From NCBI GenBank assembly GCA_031841125.1, contig CM063106.1:15500001-15564000 (forward strand): a stretch of 64,000 nt of DNA, given 5' to 3'. A model generated the notes under the pieces. That model ran no database searches. It was not told the origin of the DNA and was given only the letters and a program-made list of their open reading frames with translations. Both the position numbers and the translations under genes were made by a program. Positions 33,693 to 44,984 of the stretch are shown piece by piece. This DNA is from Acanthococcus lagerstroemiae. Taxonomy: Eukaryota; Arthropoda; Insecta; Hemiptera; Eriococcidae. Each line of letters begins with the position of its first letter. The stretch's first letter is position 1.

Positions 33693-34215
33693 CTGCAAGA
33701 GTCAGAATGATTCTGTGAATTTTATTTTCATTTTAAATTCAGTTAGTCTACACATACCTATACCGACATATCTAGGAAGATAACTATGCAGTTAAAAAAG
33801 ATGCCAGGGCAGAAAAAATGTTTTATGAAATTTACAATTCTTTGATAATACATATTGTAATTAGTGCATGGTGCGTACCGAAGCGGTGACGACGGAGTTT
33901 CCCCAAAGGTTAGACTGTATGCTACTTCTGGAAAATCTATGATTTTTGGTTGGAAAAGTTGAAGAACTTTGTAACATTGTCGACTATTGTACAATCCAGC
34001 CTAGCGCCATAACTAGAATAAATTGACTCGAGTATAGTGAGCAAACTAAGGGGCAGTCCAATAGAAAATATAGGTTTTACCCATCGTTTCCTTGGCAGTT
34101 TTATTTCGGCTCGCTCCTGTCTGTATATTCTTTTAAAATAAAAGGTGCGGGACTTAGCCTATTACGAGGTATTTGCTGAATATGGGGTTCGATAATATAT
34201 CAGCCGCTGTTAGCG

Positions 34216-34569
34216 CTACCTAGTGGGAAAAAATTTGTTAACTGTCCCACAGTCAGGGTTGCTATTCTGTATTTTTTCAGATAATTTCAATGAAAAACAA
34301 ATCTTTTTAGTTGTTTGGATTCCGTTGTTCTTCTCCGGGCACATGAAGGATTGCCTGCTAAACGTGCTTGAGTCAGGTTCTCCATTACAAGTCGTAACAT
34401 ATGTAGTATAGTCATGTTTACCCGTGGTTACTTCATTCAGAGCTGTACCATAAAAATCACCTACCGTTTCAGTTCCTCGTCTGTAATTAGTTGGAAAGGA
34501 GCTTCCACTAATGATAAGATTGTTGTCGAAAAGACCTGGGTTTTGTTGCTGATAGTTCATTATTGGATC
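34216..34569 (-). pseudogene. Extra amino-terminal zinc-finger exon, copy d
   Basis: Acceptor TTTTGCAG|GATCCAATAATG at 34569. The reading MNYQQQNPGLFDNNLIISGS, VGDFYGTALNEV and TTYVTTCNGEPDSS runs through about 115 codons of the whole amino-terminal domain and stops where fingers would start. It is one of the most complete finger-less copies. Confidence 0.65.
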
Positions 34570-35374
34570 CTGCAAAAGAGTCACAATGATTCCGTGAGTT
34601 TTATTTTAATTTTAAATTCAGTTAATCTACTCATACCTATATCGGCATATCTAGGAAGACAAGTATGCGGTTAAAAAAGATGCCAGGGCAGAAAAAATGT
34701 CTTATGAGATTTACAATTCGTTGATTAATTTCGTCATCAGTGCATGGTGCGTACAGAAATGGTGACGATGGAGTTCCCCCAAAGGTTTGACAGTTGGCTA
34801 CTATAGGAAAATCTATGAATTCTGGTTGGAAAGAATGAAGCCCTTTGTGACACTGTAGACTATTGTAAGTCCAGCCTAGTATCATAACAAGAAGAACTTT
34901 ACACAAGTATAGTAAACAAACGAAGGGTCAGTCTTTGCAGTTTCTTTTCTGCTCGCCCCTGTCTGTATACTGCTTCAAAATAAAGGTACGGAAGTTAGCC
35001 TATTATGGGGTATTTGCTTAATATGGGGTACGATAATATATCAGCCGTAGCGCTACCTAATTGGAGAAAAATTGTTAACTGTCCTACAGTATGTTTGCCT
35101 TTTCTGTATTTTTTAAAGCTAATTTCAATGAAAAACAGATCTTTTTTGTTATTTGGAGTCTGATGAATTTTATCTTCATTTCAAATTCAGCTAGTCTACA
35201 TATACTTATCGCAGGACTTAGCCGATTAGAGGGTATCTGCCTAATATGGAGTACGGTAATATATAAGCCGCTATTCGCGCTACCTAGCGGGGAAAATCGT
35301 GGTATCTGCCCTGCATTTAGTGTTGCCACTTCTGTATTTTTTCTCCGCTAATTTCAAATAAAAAGCAGATCTTT
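34570..35374. other. Zinc-finger cluster spacer
   Basis: No gene recognised. The part from 34900 is copied at 20530-20880. Confidence 0.45.
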
Positions 35375-35638
35375 TTAGTTGTTTGGAGTCCGGTTGTACT
35401 TTCCCGGGTACTTGAAGGATTGCCCGCTAATTGTACTTGAGGTATGTTCTCCATTACAAGTCGTAACATATCTCGTATAGGCAAGTTTACTAGTGGATAC
35501 TTCATTCATAACTGGACCATAAAATCTACCAACCGTTTCAGTTTCTCCGCTGTAATTATTTGGACAATAGCTTCCACTTCCAAAAAGATTGATGTCGAAA
35601 AGATCTGGGCTTTGTTGCTGATAGCTCATTATTGAATC
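35375..35638 (-). pseudogene. Extra amino-terminal zinc-finger exon, copy e
   Basis: Acceptor TTTTGCAG|GATTCAATAATG at 35638. Opens MSYQQQSPDLFDINLFGSGS, then VGRFYGPVMNEVSTSKLAYT, and ends before any finger. It has diverged more than the copies inside the segmental duplication, so it is older. Confidence 0.65.
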
Positions 35639-36290
35639 CTGCAAAAGTCGCAATGATTACGTAAATTTTATTTTCATTTTTAATTCGGTTAGTCTACACA
35701 TACCTCCATCGGCATATCTAGGGACACAGCTATGAGGTCAAAAAAGCGGCCTAGATCGAAACAATATCTCATGAGATTTACAATTCATTGATTAATTTCG
35801 TAATTAGTTCATGGTGCGTACCGAAACGGTGACGATGGAGTTTCCTCCAAAGGTTTGACAGTGGGCTACTGTTGGGAAATCTATGAGTTTTGGTGGGAAA
35901 AGTTGAAGTTTTTTCTGACACTGTTGACTATGGTACAATACAGCCTCGCATCATAACCAGACAACTTTACTCGTGTATAGTAAGCAAACTAAGTGTCAGC
36001 CCAATGGAAAATGTAGGTTTTCCCGTCTTTTCCGTTACAGTTTTGCTTCCGCTCGCTCCTGTCGTTATATTTCTTCAAAATAAAGGTACGGGACTTATCC
36101 TACTGTGAGGTATCTGGGTAATTCCATGAGAATGACCATATTTAACGCACACTTGTATATCTCAATAAATTATGTACGTAAGTTACCAAAAAATGAGTGG
36201 ATTATCTCACGTGCACAAGAACATATTCCTCTAAAAGCTTTCCTACTGATTCATTAACCAGCATTAAGTCTTCTCCATTCTTTTTTCGAG
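35639..36290. other. Zinc-finger cluster spacer
   Basis: No gene recognised. 35990-36122 is copied at 20885-21019, and 36202-36290 is copied at 43875-43965. Confidence 0.45.
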
Positions 36291-36837
36291 CAGGGTGTGT
36301 TACCGCCAGGTCAGAAAGTTTGGTACTGTACGTGTGCGCATCGTGGAAGCTTACTTAACGACCTGAAACATGCGGCTGGAAACGGAACTGTGGCTGCACA
36401 TTCTTCGACACAGAGAAGAAATGCGAGCATCTCGTTCCTTATACCAGCCTGCGAGCTCTACGTTCTGCTAGTGCATCATCTTGCAAACGAGTCTGCAACC
36501 ACGGGAGAGCATTTTCATGTCTGCTTCGCTGCATGCGCCGACATGAGAATGTCGTCGTCCGCTACGATCCGCAGTGCACGTTGCGCACCATATTTTTTGG
36601 TGCGCTCATTTTTTTGGACACTGACATACTCATGTCAGCAAAGTCCATGAAACTGACATGAACATGCTGTCCTGTGGTTGCGGACTCGTCTGCAAGATGA
36701 TGCGCTAGCAGAGCGTAGTGCTCGTAGGCTGGTCCAAGGAAGGTGATGATCGCAAGGATTTACAGGTTGATACAAGGAGTTTGGTACTCGCAGGCGAATG
36801 AAGTGTTGAGTCAGTTCAGCCAGTCAGTTTATTATTA
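36291..36837. repeat. Fold-back repeat, copy 1, ending in ATT microsatellite
   Basis: Begins CAGGGTGTGTTACCGCCAGG and ends before an ATT run at about 36827-36856. Two inner arms of about 100 bp (36447-36555 and 36618-36734; TCTGCAACCAC / GTGGTTGCGGA) are inverted. A near-identical copy lies at 45883-46435. The ATT tail resembles the tail of the R1-type LINE, so mobilisation by a LINE is possible. Confidence 0.65.
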
Positions 36838-37187
36838 TTATTATTATTATTATTATTGTTCGTCCCGCTCGAACGCTTTTTTCCGTTTTGTGCCAAAGTA
36901 AAGACATAAAAATGTCAAAATTAATTTTCATGGAAATGATAATTCCTTTTAGTTATTCCTTTTCGTTCCCCCTTAAATGTAACGTTTTCCCCGTTTATGT
37001 TTAACTCATGGCTGGAATGGGCCACAGTAAAGACAAGAAAAAGTCAAAATGAACTTCCATGGAAATTATTAACTCATTTCTCCTCAAATGTAACGCATAA
37101 GGCGTAAAACGTGACGCGTAAAATGTCACGCGTAAAAGTAACGTTTTTCCGGGTTGCGTTCCAACCGCGAAATATGTAATACAAGGT
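36838..37187. other. Microsatellite and small repeats
   Basis: An ATT run is followed by two inverted copies of the motif seen at 1655-1690 (near 36895 and 37030). A three-fold CGTAAAA-based tandem repeat (37090-37150; GTGACGCGTAAAATGTCACG) follows. No gene. Confidence 0.5.
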
Positions 37188-37454
37188 CTCCTCTTGGATC
37201 TGGACTGTGATGCGAATCAGGCGGTTCCAATTTACGAGGATAATCAGAGTGCTATACGTATAGGTACTAATTTTAAACTATCTAAGCGGAGTAAGCACAC
37301 TGATGTGAAGTGTAAATATGTCAAGGAGTTGGTGGATTCGAAGCAGATATTTATAAGCTACCGACAAACAGACCTGCAGCCAGCAGACATTTTTACAAAA
37401 GCGCTAAATAGACCTAAGTTTGACAAGTTCTTTAATATGATCAAATTGGGTTGA
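37188..37454 (+). pseudogene. Copia-type retrotransposon RNase H end
   Basis: About 86 codons reading IYEDNQSAIRIG, SKRSKHTDVKCKYVKELV and QPADIFTKALNRPKF, ending FNMIKLG and a stop. This is the last part of the Ty1/Copia RNase H with the ADIFTK signature. It is followed by a purine-rich AGAAGGAG and TGTTAGAATGG (37529), the usual PPT and LTR start of Copia elements. The LTR would run 27 bases to an inserted element (37556-40436) and resume to CTTAACA at 40548; that LTR model is inference. The 5' part of the element is absent. Confidence 0.8.
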
Positions 37455-37555
37455 TGTATCTGGCTTTATGTTCGTGAATTTGTACATACTTATTCGTAAC
37501 ATGTGTTATATGCCGTGTTGAGAAGGAGTGTTAGAATGGCAACACTGTCGTTGTT

Positions 37556-40436
37556 CCCGATAAAGAATTTGGTTGCCCTGAAATTGCCCCGGACTTATTG
37601 CCCTGCAAAAGGCAACTGGTTGCCCTGTAATTGCACTCCAGCACCGACCAATCAGAACGCACCATTTTACCATTGCGTAAAAAGGCAACATGTTGCCCTC
37701 AAGTTGCCATCTGAGTTGCCTTTTCAGATTGCCCCATGGTTGCCCTATCGGTTGCCCTTCTGGATTGCCCTTTTATTGCCCCATGGTTGCTCTCTCAGTT
37801 GCTCTTTTGGATTGCCCTCTGGTTGCCCCGTGGTTGCCCTTCTGGATTTCTCTCTTGTTGCCCAGTGGTTGCCCTTCCAGATTGCCCTCTTATTGCTCCA
37901 TGGTTGCCTTCTCAGTTGCCCTCTTGTTGCCCCGTGGTTGCCTTCTCAGTTGCCCTTCTGAATTGCCCTCTTGTTGCCCTATGGTTCCCAGGATGTTCTC
38001 AGTTCAGTACTACTCCCCCGTGAAGACACACTCACTTATATCACAGGTGACAAAATGGAATAAAAGTGTAAAAGTCCAAGGCTATATTAACTTGAAAACA
38101 AGACTGAGTATGTACATATTATGTAAAAGAAGGGAATGAGGATGTAATCCAATAAAAATCCTCAAAGGAAATGAAAATGAGGTACCTATCTCTTATATAT
38201 GGGTCATTCTACCGAAACCTTGATAATTCATGCTTTTTTTGTTAAAAAAAAAAAAATAAAGACAAAACATTATTACTTGTTTTTTCATCGAAATCATTTA
38301 TATGCATATAATAGAACGTATTTATGAGGTTAAACCAATAGCATACTTCCTAGGGGAGGAGACAGAGGGGGCTCAAAATGATAAGACCACTACGCTGAAG
38401 GAATGGCAGCCCACGTTGAAGGAACTGTTGGCTATAGAAAGAAGTTCCTACGCGCACGCGTGCCCGTGTACTGTGAATACGCACGTACTCTTCCACACGC
38501 ACATCAATGAACTCGTATCAGTGCTGCCAGGTGCTCCGGATTTTCTAGTCAATCTCCGGATTGATCGACCTTCGGCAAAAAATATCTGAATTTTTGAATA
38601 ATGTCCGGAAAGTTTGGGAAAAATCCGGATTTTCGTTGTTTTTTCTCGTTTTTGTGGTTTATTCAACTTCTGATTAGTTTGAAATATTTTTCTGTGGCTG
38701 ACTGCATTTTCACTGCACTAAAACTGGACTAGAAAAAATGTTTTCTCACTTTCTTACCTTAATAATTACTCAGTTTTCCTTCCACCCACAGCATCCTTTT
38801 TCAGAAATATTTGCTCTGTGTCTGTTTTCTGACTGGTTCAAATTTGACCACGGTGAAGGACAAAAAAGCAAGAGACACGTTTTCAAATATGGCTGCATTG
38901 ATTCTGATCGAGTCTAAAACACGTACTGCATTACCAACTTGTTCACTGTCCTCACAAAAACTGTACACACGCATCAGTTTATCCAAACACGCAGAGATAA
39001 TATTTACAAAAAAATTTTTGAAGTCCAATCCATGGCGAAGGACAATTGTGTCGAAGGGATTTTTGAGCATTTAAATGAGATTTCCAAAAGGGGTAGGGGC
39101 ACGATACTTCAAATTAATAAAAAAGATACAATAATTTATCCTCTGTCTTTATACAGTATTAGAGGACCCTATTGTTTATATATTGCCAGATATCTATCTG
39201 GGACAAAAGTAACAAGGTTTCGATAGAATAACCCGTATACATTATTAAAAATAGGATAATGAATGGCTGCGTCAGCATACAGCTATACAGTTACATATTA
39301 TTGAATAGAATTGACATTTGAAATATCAAGAATAATATGTGACCGGCTCTGAAGGAGTAGACCTTATGGCTAAATTATTGATTTTGAGAAATGAATGGTT
39401 TCTGATCTTTCGAACCCTCCTCTTTCACACATTATCGTGTGCGAAATAGCAAGATATGCATTCTAGGCGATGGTAGAGGGGCATTGATTACACCATATCA
39501 TTGCAAAAATACGAGTAATGAGCGTACGGTTCGTTGTGCCGTTGTTGAGTAACTGAGGAGATGAGAATCAAAAGTGACTTTATCCAATTTTCATTTGAAA
39601 TGGGTTAGTGAGCGTTCCTGACGGTAACGGAACATGAAAATGTTTGTCACGTACGTTTTGTGAGTTGCCTGCCTACCATATTAGTAGGAGAAACCGCCCC
39701 AGGCCACGCGCAGTAAATCCCATCAGTTTTTTCTCAGTTTCTGAAAACATTTTCTGGCGAATAATGTCACTTTTGATTCTAACCTCTGCTGCTTTAATGG
39801 CTTCTGCCGTTTTTGAACATCTGCAACGAAGCATTGCAATTTGATCAAGCCAAATATGCGATATCTGGTGCAAATTCCGTGTGATCCACGACTAAAAAAA
39901 TCAGCGGAATTTTCTGATTCAGTCCGGCATGAATGCACCCTAAGAATGCACCATGCACAATCCTCTGATACCTGCCACTCTATAATGCTATGCTGTTACA
40001 CGTTTCGTAGGTACACAGAAATATATACGGGAAACGTATTACGTTTAGCATGTACGTCGTACTTGTACTCACCTCTTCGAACGGCAACTGTGTAGAATCT
40101 GACTATACTCCAAATTGCTTTGCTTTTTCACTTTTAATAACGTATGAAATACAATTTCAGCAATCTTTCATGCAACACTCGTATCTCGGAAATACTGGAC
40201 AAAGTTGTACAATAAAAACTGTTTAACCGAAAGGCAACCAATGAGCAACCAAGAGCAACCAAAGGGCAACCAACGGGCAACAGTGAAGTTTGCTGGAGAA
40301 TATGAGGCAACTTCTAGAAGTGGGCGGTCCTTCAGCGTGGTTACCCTGTAGTTGCCCTCAAACGGCAACAGTTACCCTATTCTACAAGGCAACTACAGGG
40401 CAACCGTATTCAAATTATTTATAATTATTTATCGGG
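37556..40436. mobile_element. 2.9-kb element with CCCGATAAA ends and inverted TTGCC arrays
   Basis: Ends CCCGATAAA (37556) and TTTATCGGG (40428-40436) are inverted, followed inward by related AATTTG and GGTTGCCCTG sequence on each side. The left flank (37566-37985) is packed with TTGCCC words. The right flank (40215-40405) carries the complement GGGCAA many times. The middle holds another element (38201-39234) and non-coding DNA. No transposase was seen and open frames within the arrays are low complexity. Confidence 0.5.
38201..39234. mobile_element. 1.03-kb element, 22-bp imperfect TIR
   Basis: GGGTCATTCTACCGAAACCT at the left and its complement with two changes at the right (39213-39234) bound the segment. 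TATAT and GTATAC flank it, compatible with a TA target. No transposase is recognisable; open frames at 38302-38589 and 38811-39074 match nothing I know. It is probably a non-autonomous mariner-like element, inferred from ends only. Confidence 0.55.
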
Positions 40437-40548
40437 TTGATAGCGTATAGTCGTCTAATAGCCTTTGCTGTAAAACGTTCTTGTCTCGTAATAAATGTTA
40501 TCGTCATGCGTGAGTAGATCGGTTCATATTTTTGTGCTCAGCTTAACA

Positions 40549-41029
40549 ATAACGCTACTGAACTACTATTTTGCACAATGCATTTCGACAGGTGATTCTG
40601 AGGTACTTTTTAACGCTGAACACGATACTGCGACCCATTTTTCTCTATCACGTCACAATTCGGAGTTCTGAACGACTGAAATTCGTTTCCATTTTGTTTT
40701 TGCATTGGAATAAGCGGTACCACTGACTGATATTATCAGTGTTATCAGACCACAATAACAGAAAACAAACAGACGGAATACACACCACTACACAGGATCA
40801 CAACACACAACAACACGAATCAGTATGACCACATTCAGTTCCTAAACCTCTTCTTGAACACATTTAGTTGAATTTTTTATAGTTTTTGTAGAAAAACGGC
40901 CGACGGCACTGTATTCAGCGTTGAAAAGTACTCAAGAATCACCTCCTTAAATGCGTTGTGCAAACAAAAATTTCATTTTGTTCATTAGTGTAACATATCA
41001 GCCGCTGTTAGCGCTATCTTTTTTTTCTC
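40549..41029. other. No recognisable gene
   Basis: Spacer. Its end (TATCAGCCGCTGTTAGCGCTA, shortened here by one base in related copies) matches the zinc-finger cluster spacer near 34195-34220 and marks the left edge of the LINE insertion. Confidence 0.45.
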
Positions 41030-42348
41030 CCCTCCCCCCCTGTCAAAAGGTACCTACTTTATTGTTTGTTCAACAGGACTTAGGTTGACCTATGGGCAGC
41101 CATTACATCTGTTTTTCAGCTGTACCCGTAGGTCACCTTATACATAACATTAAACAAGTATACACATATGCATTACTAAGATACAAGTGTAAGCTTATAT
41201 TTCTTTTTTATTATTTTTTTATTTTTTTTATAACTTGACTTTTCTAGACATTTTCTCACTTGCGGAACTGTATACATCAACAAATTCCTCTTTCGTTAGT
41301 TCAGTGAGGTTTTCAGTTTCCGAATTAATTTTTATGTTATTCCTTCTCACATTATTTATAATGTGTTGTTGTTTGTACATTCGAAGAGCGTGTGATTAAC
41401 GTCGTCAATTTTGTTAGCAAACTTACACTGTCTGCAGTGTGCCCCTTGAATAATACTGAAACGATTTAGGTATTCCGCGAAATTGCCGTGGCCTGTTAAG
41501 ATTTGGGTGAAATAAAAGTTAGTGTTGAAATGCTTTATTTTCTGTCTTAGTTCTATGTCAGGAATGAACCTATAGGTTTTCCGACCTGTCGCCGACCCGG
41601 AGTACCTAGACTGCCACAGGTCGATGTATTTGAATTTAATTTCGTGCATCCTTTCGACTTTTGTTTTTGGGTCATTATCCTCTTCTTGCTTTAGCGTTTT
41701 AATTTCGTTTCGCATTTTGATTTTTAGATCAAGGGGCATAATCCCTGACACTACGTAGACTGCGGCATAAGAGACCGTCCTGTAAGCACTAATTGTTCCG
41801 ATAAGAATCCCACGTTGTAGTCTTACAAGCTTATCTATATTGGTCAGAGATAACCTAGTGAAGTAGGCAATTGAACAGTATTTAGTGATGGAGTCAAAGA
41901 TAGCTTTGTATAGAATAATTCTGTTTTTAAAGTTGAGACCGAAAGTTCTGCCATATAGGGTCCTAAACGCGTTGTAGTATGTTTGAATCTTTTTACTGAT
42001 ATACTGTACATGTTCAGAGAAGTTCAACTTTTCATCAATAAAGACGCCCAAGTATTTTATGCTAGTCTCCATCTTAATTTCTTTTCCATTAGTTTTGATT
42101 AGAGATTTGATTTTACTTTTGATTTCTTCCCTATCGTGTTTCCTGGAGATCAATAGCCCCATAATTTTATTTTCATTAAATTTAAGTCTCATTTTTTTAA
42201 TCGATTCCTCTAGACTCGTGTTTAACCTTGCTGCTTTGCTTACGTCTGCGTTCGATGTGATTCCAGCAATAAGAAGAAAGTCGTCAGCGTAGCTGATTAG
42301 TTCGAGATTTGTGAACGATTTAAGTTTGTGCAGCTGACTTATCGTTAA
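41030..42348 (-). mobile_element. 5'-truncated LINE with long intact ORF2 tail
   Basis: The minus strand is open from the junction at 42348 to 41356. It encodes the catalytic RT box YADDFLLIA near the start, SIKYLGVFIDEKLNFSEHV, ISAYRTVSYAAVYVVSG (typical of R1/Loa-type and Jockey-type ORF2), and a CCHC-like zinc end with HCRQCKF and HTLFEC. The 3' end lies at a T run near 41020-41040. The ORF upstream of the RT box is zinc-finger-cluster DNA, so the apparent ATG-proximal residues are chimeric. About 330 codons without a stop suggest a young insertion. The flanks on both sides match the sequence around 34200-34230, which defines the insertion. Confidence 0.8.
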
Positions 42349-42468
42349 AAAGGGGGAAAATTTGTTAAATGTCCCACAGTCAGGGTTGCTATTCTGCATT
42401 TTTTTCTCAGCTAATTTCAATGAAAAACAAATCTTTTTAGTTGTTTGGATTCCGTTGTTCTTCTCCGG

Positions 42469-42702
42469 TCACTTGAAGGATTGACTGGTAATCTTACCTG
42501 AGTCAAGTTTTCCATTACAAGTCGTAAGGTTATTTCTCGTATAGTCAAGTTTACTAGCGAATACTTCATTCATAGCTGTACCATAAAAATCACCTACCGT
42601 TTCAGTTCCTCGGCTGTAATTAGTTGGAAAGGAGGTTCCACTTGTGATAAGATTGTTGTCAAGAAGACCGGGGTTTTGATGCTGATAGTTCATTGTTGGA
42701 TC
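42469..42702 (-). pseudogene. Extra amino-terminal zinc-finger exon, copy f
   Basis: Acceptor TCTTGCAG|GATCCAACAATG at 42702; reads MNYQHQNPGLLDNNLITSGT and VGDFYGTAMNEVFASKLDYT, then stops without fingers. It is closest to copy d (34216-34569). It lies beyond several inserted elements, so the cluster once extended to at least 43 kb. Confidence 0.65.
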
Positions 42703-43011
42703 CTGCAAGAGTCACAATGATTCTGTGAGTTTTATTTTCATTTTAAATTCAGTTAGTCTACTCATACCTATATCGGCATATCTAGGAAGACAGATATGCG
42801 GTTAAAAAGATGCCAGGGCAGAAACAATGGCTTATGAAATTTTCAATTCATTGATTAATTTCGTCATGAGAGCATGGTGCGTACCGGAATGGTGACGATG
42901 GAGTTCCCCCAAAGGTTTGACAGTTAGCTACTATAGGAAAATCTATGAATCCTGGTTGGAAAGAATGAAGCCTTTTGTAACACTGTAGACTACTTTAAGT
43001 CCAGCCTAGTA

Positions 43012-43870
43012 GGGGAAGGTGGGGGAATTGTGCGCAGCGGGTAATTGTGCGCACGTCAATCTGGACGAAACGACAATCGTTAAAAAAAAAGTAAAAGCAA
43101 CAAAGTGTACCTCCGAACATATAATAAGAATAGTTTAGGTCAACAGCCAAAAATAAATGGTTTTGAGAAAGAAATCGTCGAATGTCTAAAACTGCGTTTT
43201 TTGATGTAAGAATTCAGTCATTGAAAATAAGGTGATAAGTAAATAATTTTGAATATTAAATTTTTTTGTCATTCATTTCTAGAAGGGTACACTTTGACAC
43301 ACATTTTGCACTCTCTGTTTCTCAATTTGATTAGGCCGGTAAAAAAAAAAAAATTGAATCACAATTTGTTGTGACGGGGTAATTGTGCGCATCTCTTATT
43401 ATATCTTGACGAGTTCTTTTTTTTCTTAGATGCCACGAAATTATACTAGGATATCTAACCGGAACAGTTGGAAGGAAGAGAATTCACCTGTAGCTGTAAG
43501 AAAAGTTAAAGAAGATGGTATTCCAATCAGAGCTCGGAAATACAACTGTCCCAAAGAAAAGCCCGAAAGTCTATGGTCAAAAAGGCGAAAAAAGAATTGG
43601 CTCCGTTACTTCCGCTGAACGTGGTCGAAACAGTAACTGCAGTTTTTTGCATGAGTGCTTCAGGATTGTACCTATCGCCGATGTTAATATATTCGAGAGT
43701 AAGAATGACACCTTTGCTTGAAAAAAATGGCCCGCCTGAATCGATTTACCGTTGTTCGAAAAATGTTGGACCAATGAAGTTTTATTTGTTGCCTGTTAAT
43801 AAGAGATGCACCCAGGAGATAATGCACCTATTCGTAATTTCTTGATGATTGATGAATGTGATACCGGCAA
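43012..43870 (+). mobile_element. pogo/Tigger-like transposon, internally deleted, 3' end lost
   Basis: The element starts after TA with GGGGAAGGTGGGGGAATTGT, compared with the uninserted relative near 34880. From the ATG at 43430 the plus strand reads MPRNYTRISNRNSWKEENSP and VRKVKEDGIPIR, the amino-terminal Psq-type helix-turn-helix. It then jumps to the catalytic domain: KKSPKVYGQKGEKRIGSVTS, AERGR, VETVTAVFCMSASGLYLSPM and YSRVRMTPLLEKNGPP, spread over three frames. The second HTH (CENP-B type) and the start of the DDE domain are deleted. The 3' inverted end is missing, and the break joins DNA matching 36202 onward. Confidence 0.8.
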
Positions 43871-43984
43871 GAGAAAGGTTATCTCACGTGCAAAATAACA
43901 TATTCCTCTAAAACCTTTTCTACTGATTCATTAACCAGCATTAAGTCTTCTCAATTTTTTTTTTCTTGAGTCGGACGTGTATCT

Positions 43985-44978
43985 GTTATGTACCAAGTCC
44001 AAAATTGTACATTTCGGGGATGGTACAGGTGATTTTGTACCAATCGCAAAATGCTCGGACCATTTGTGTGATTTCGTACTTGGTACAACATTTGTTGTAC
44101 CATTCGCGATACGTGTGTTTCACTTTGTCCTATTCGCGTAGCGTCCGGACTACGCTGCTACATGGTACAACTGGCTTGTACCAAGTTAGAAATAGGTGCG
44201 TTACCACTTACCGATCATTCATGAAATTACCTGTATGATTTAGGGTTACTATTCGATCATTCATAAAACTTGACTTGAGTTAAGAGACAATTTTCACCGA
44301 TGAATCTATACTCATGCTCCTTTCAGTAAGCGTAATGAGCATTTAAGTATTCATAAAACGAGACTGATCTCTGTTCCTTACGTAACAGAATAAGGAATAT
44401 GAGGAATGAGGAATAAATATAGCACCATGTACCAACAGCTTGTAAAAATTGACGATGTTTCCGCTGATACGGTTACTGTCCGAGAAGCTAATGCAAAATC
44501 ATCTGTGACTGACTGGAGGGCAAGGTTTCCTTAGATGTTCATGCTTGACAAAATGCTTAACAAACAGATGTGTATGTAGGAAAAAAATGTTCTATGTAAC
44601 TCCCGGTGCCATAATGCAATGTCGTGCTGTAATAAATAAGTAATATCTACCACCGTTGGTATCTGAGAGCTTCAACGCGATTCTTCAATCTGGTCATTTA
44701 ATTTGAATAAAGTTTAATTTTAGTGTAGTTGTACTGAGCTTTCAAATCTTTATATTTCATGAATGGTCGGTAAAGCATCTATTTCTAACTTGGTACAAGA
44801 CAGTTGTACCATGTAGCAGCGTGGTCCGGACGCCACGCGAATGGTACGAAATGAAACGTACATATCGCGAATGGTATGAACCAAGTCCGAATCTTACAAA
44901 TGGTCCGAGCATTTCGCGATTGGTACAAAATCACCTGTACCATTCCCGAAATGTACAATTTTGGACTTGGTACATAAC
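43985..44978. mobile_element. Non-autonomous element with ~240-bp inverted ends
   Basis: 43985-44225 and 44757-44978 are inverted copies, beginning GTTATGTACCAAGTCC and matching over at least 220 bp with some divergence. The arms are built from GTACCA/TGGTAC words. The ~530-bp core has no gene. Long arms resemble Mutator-like elements, but I could not find a 9-bp target duplication. The right end abuts a BEL/Pao gag fragment. Confidence 0.8.
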
Positions 44979-44984
44979 ATATCC

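Noticed and set aside
37503..38139. Open frames across the TTGCCC array
   Set aside because: They are low-complexity translations of a simple repeat (leucine, proline and cysteine runs) in overlapping frames.
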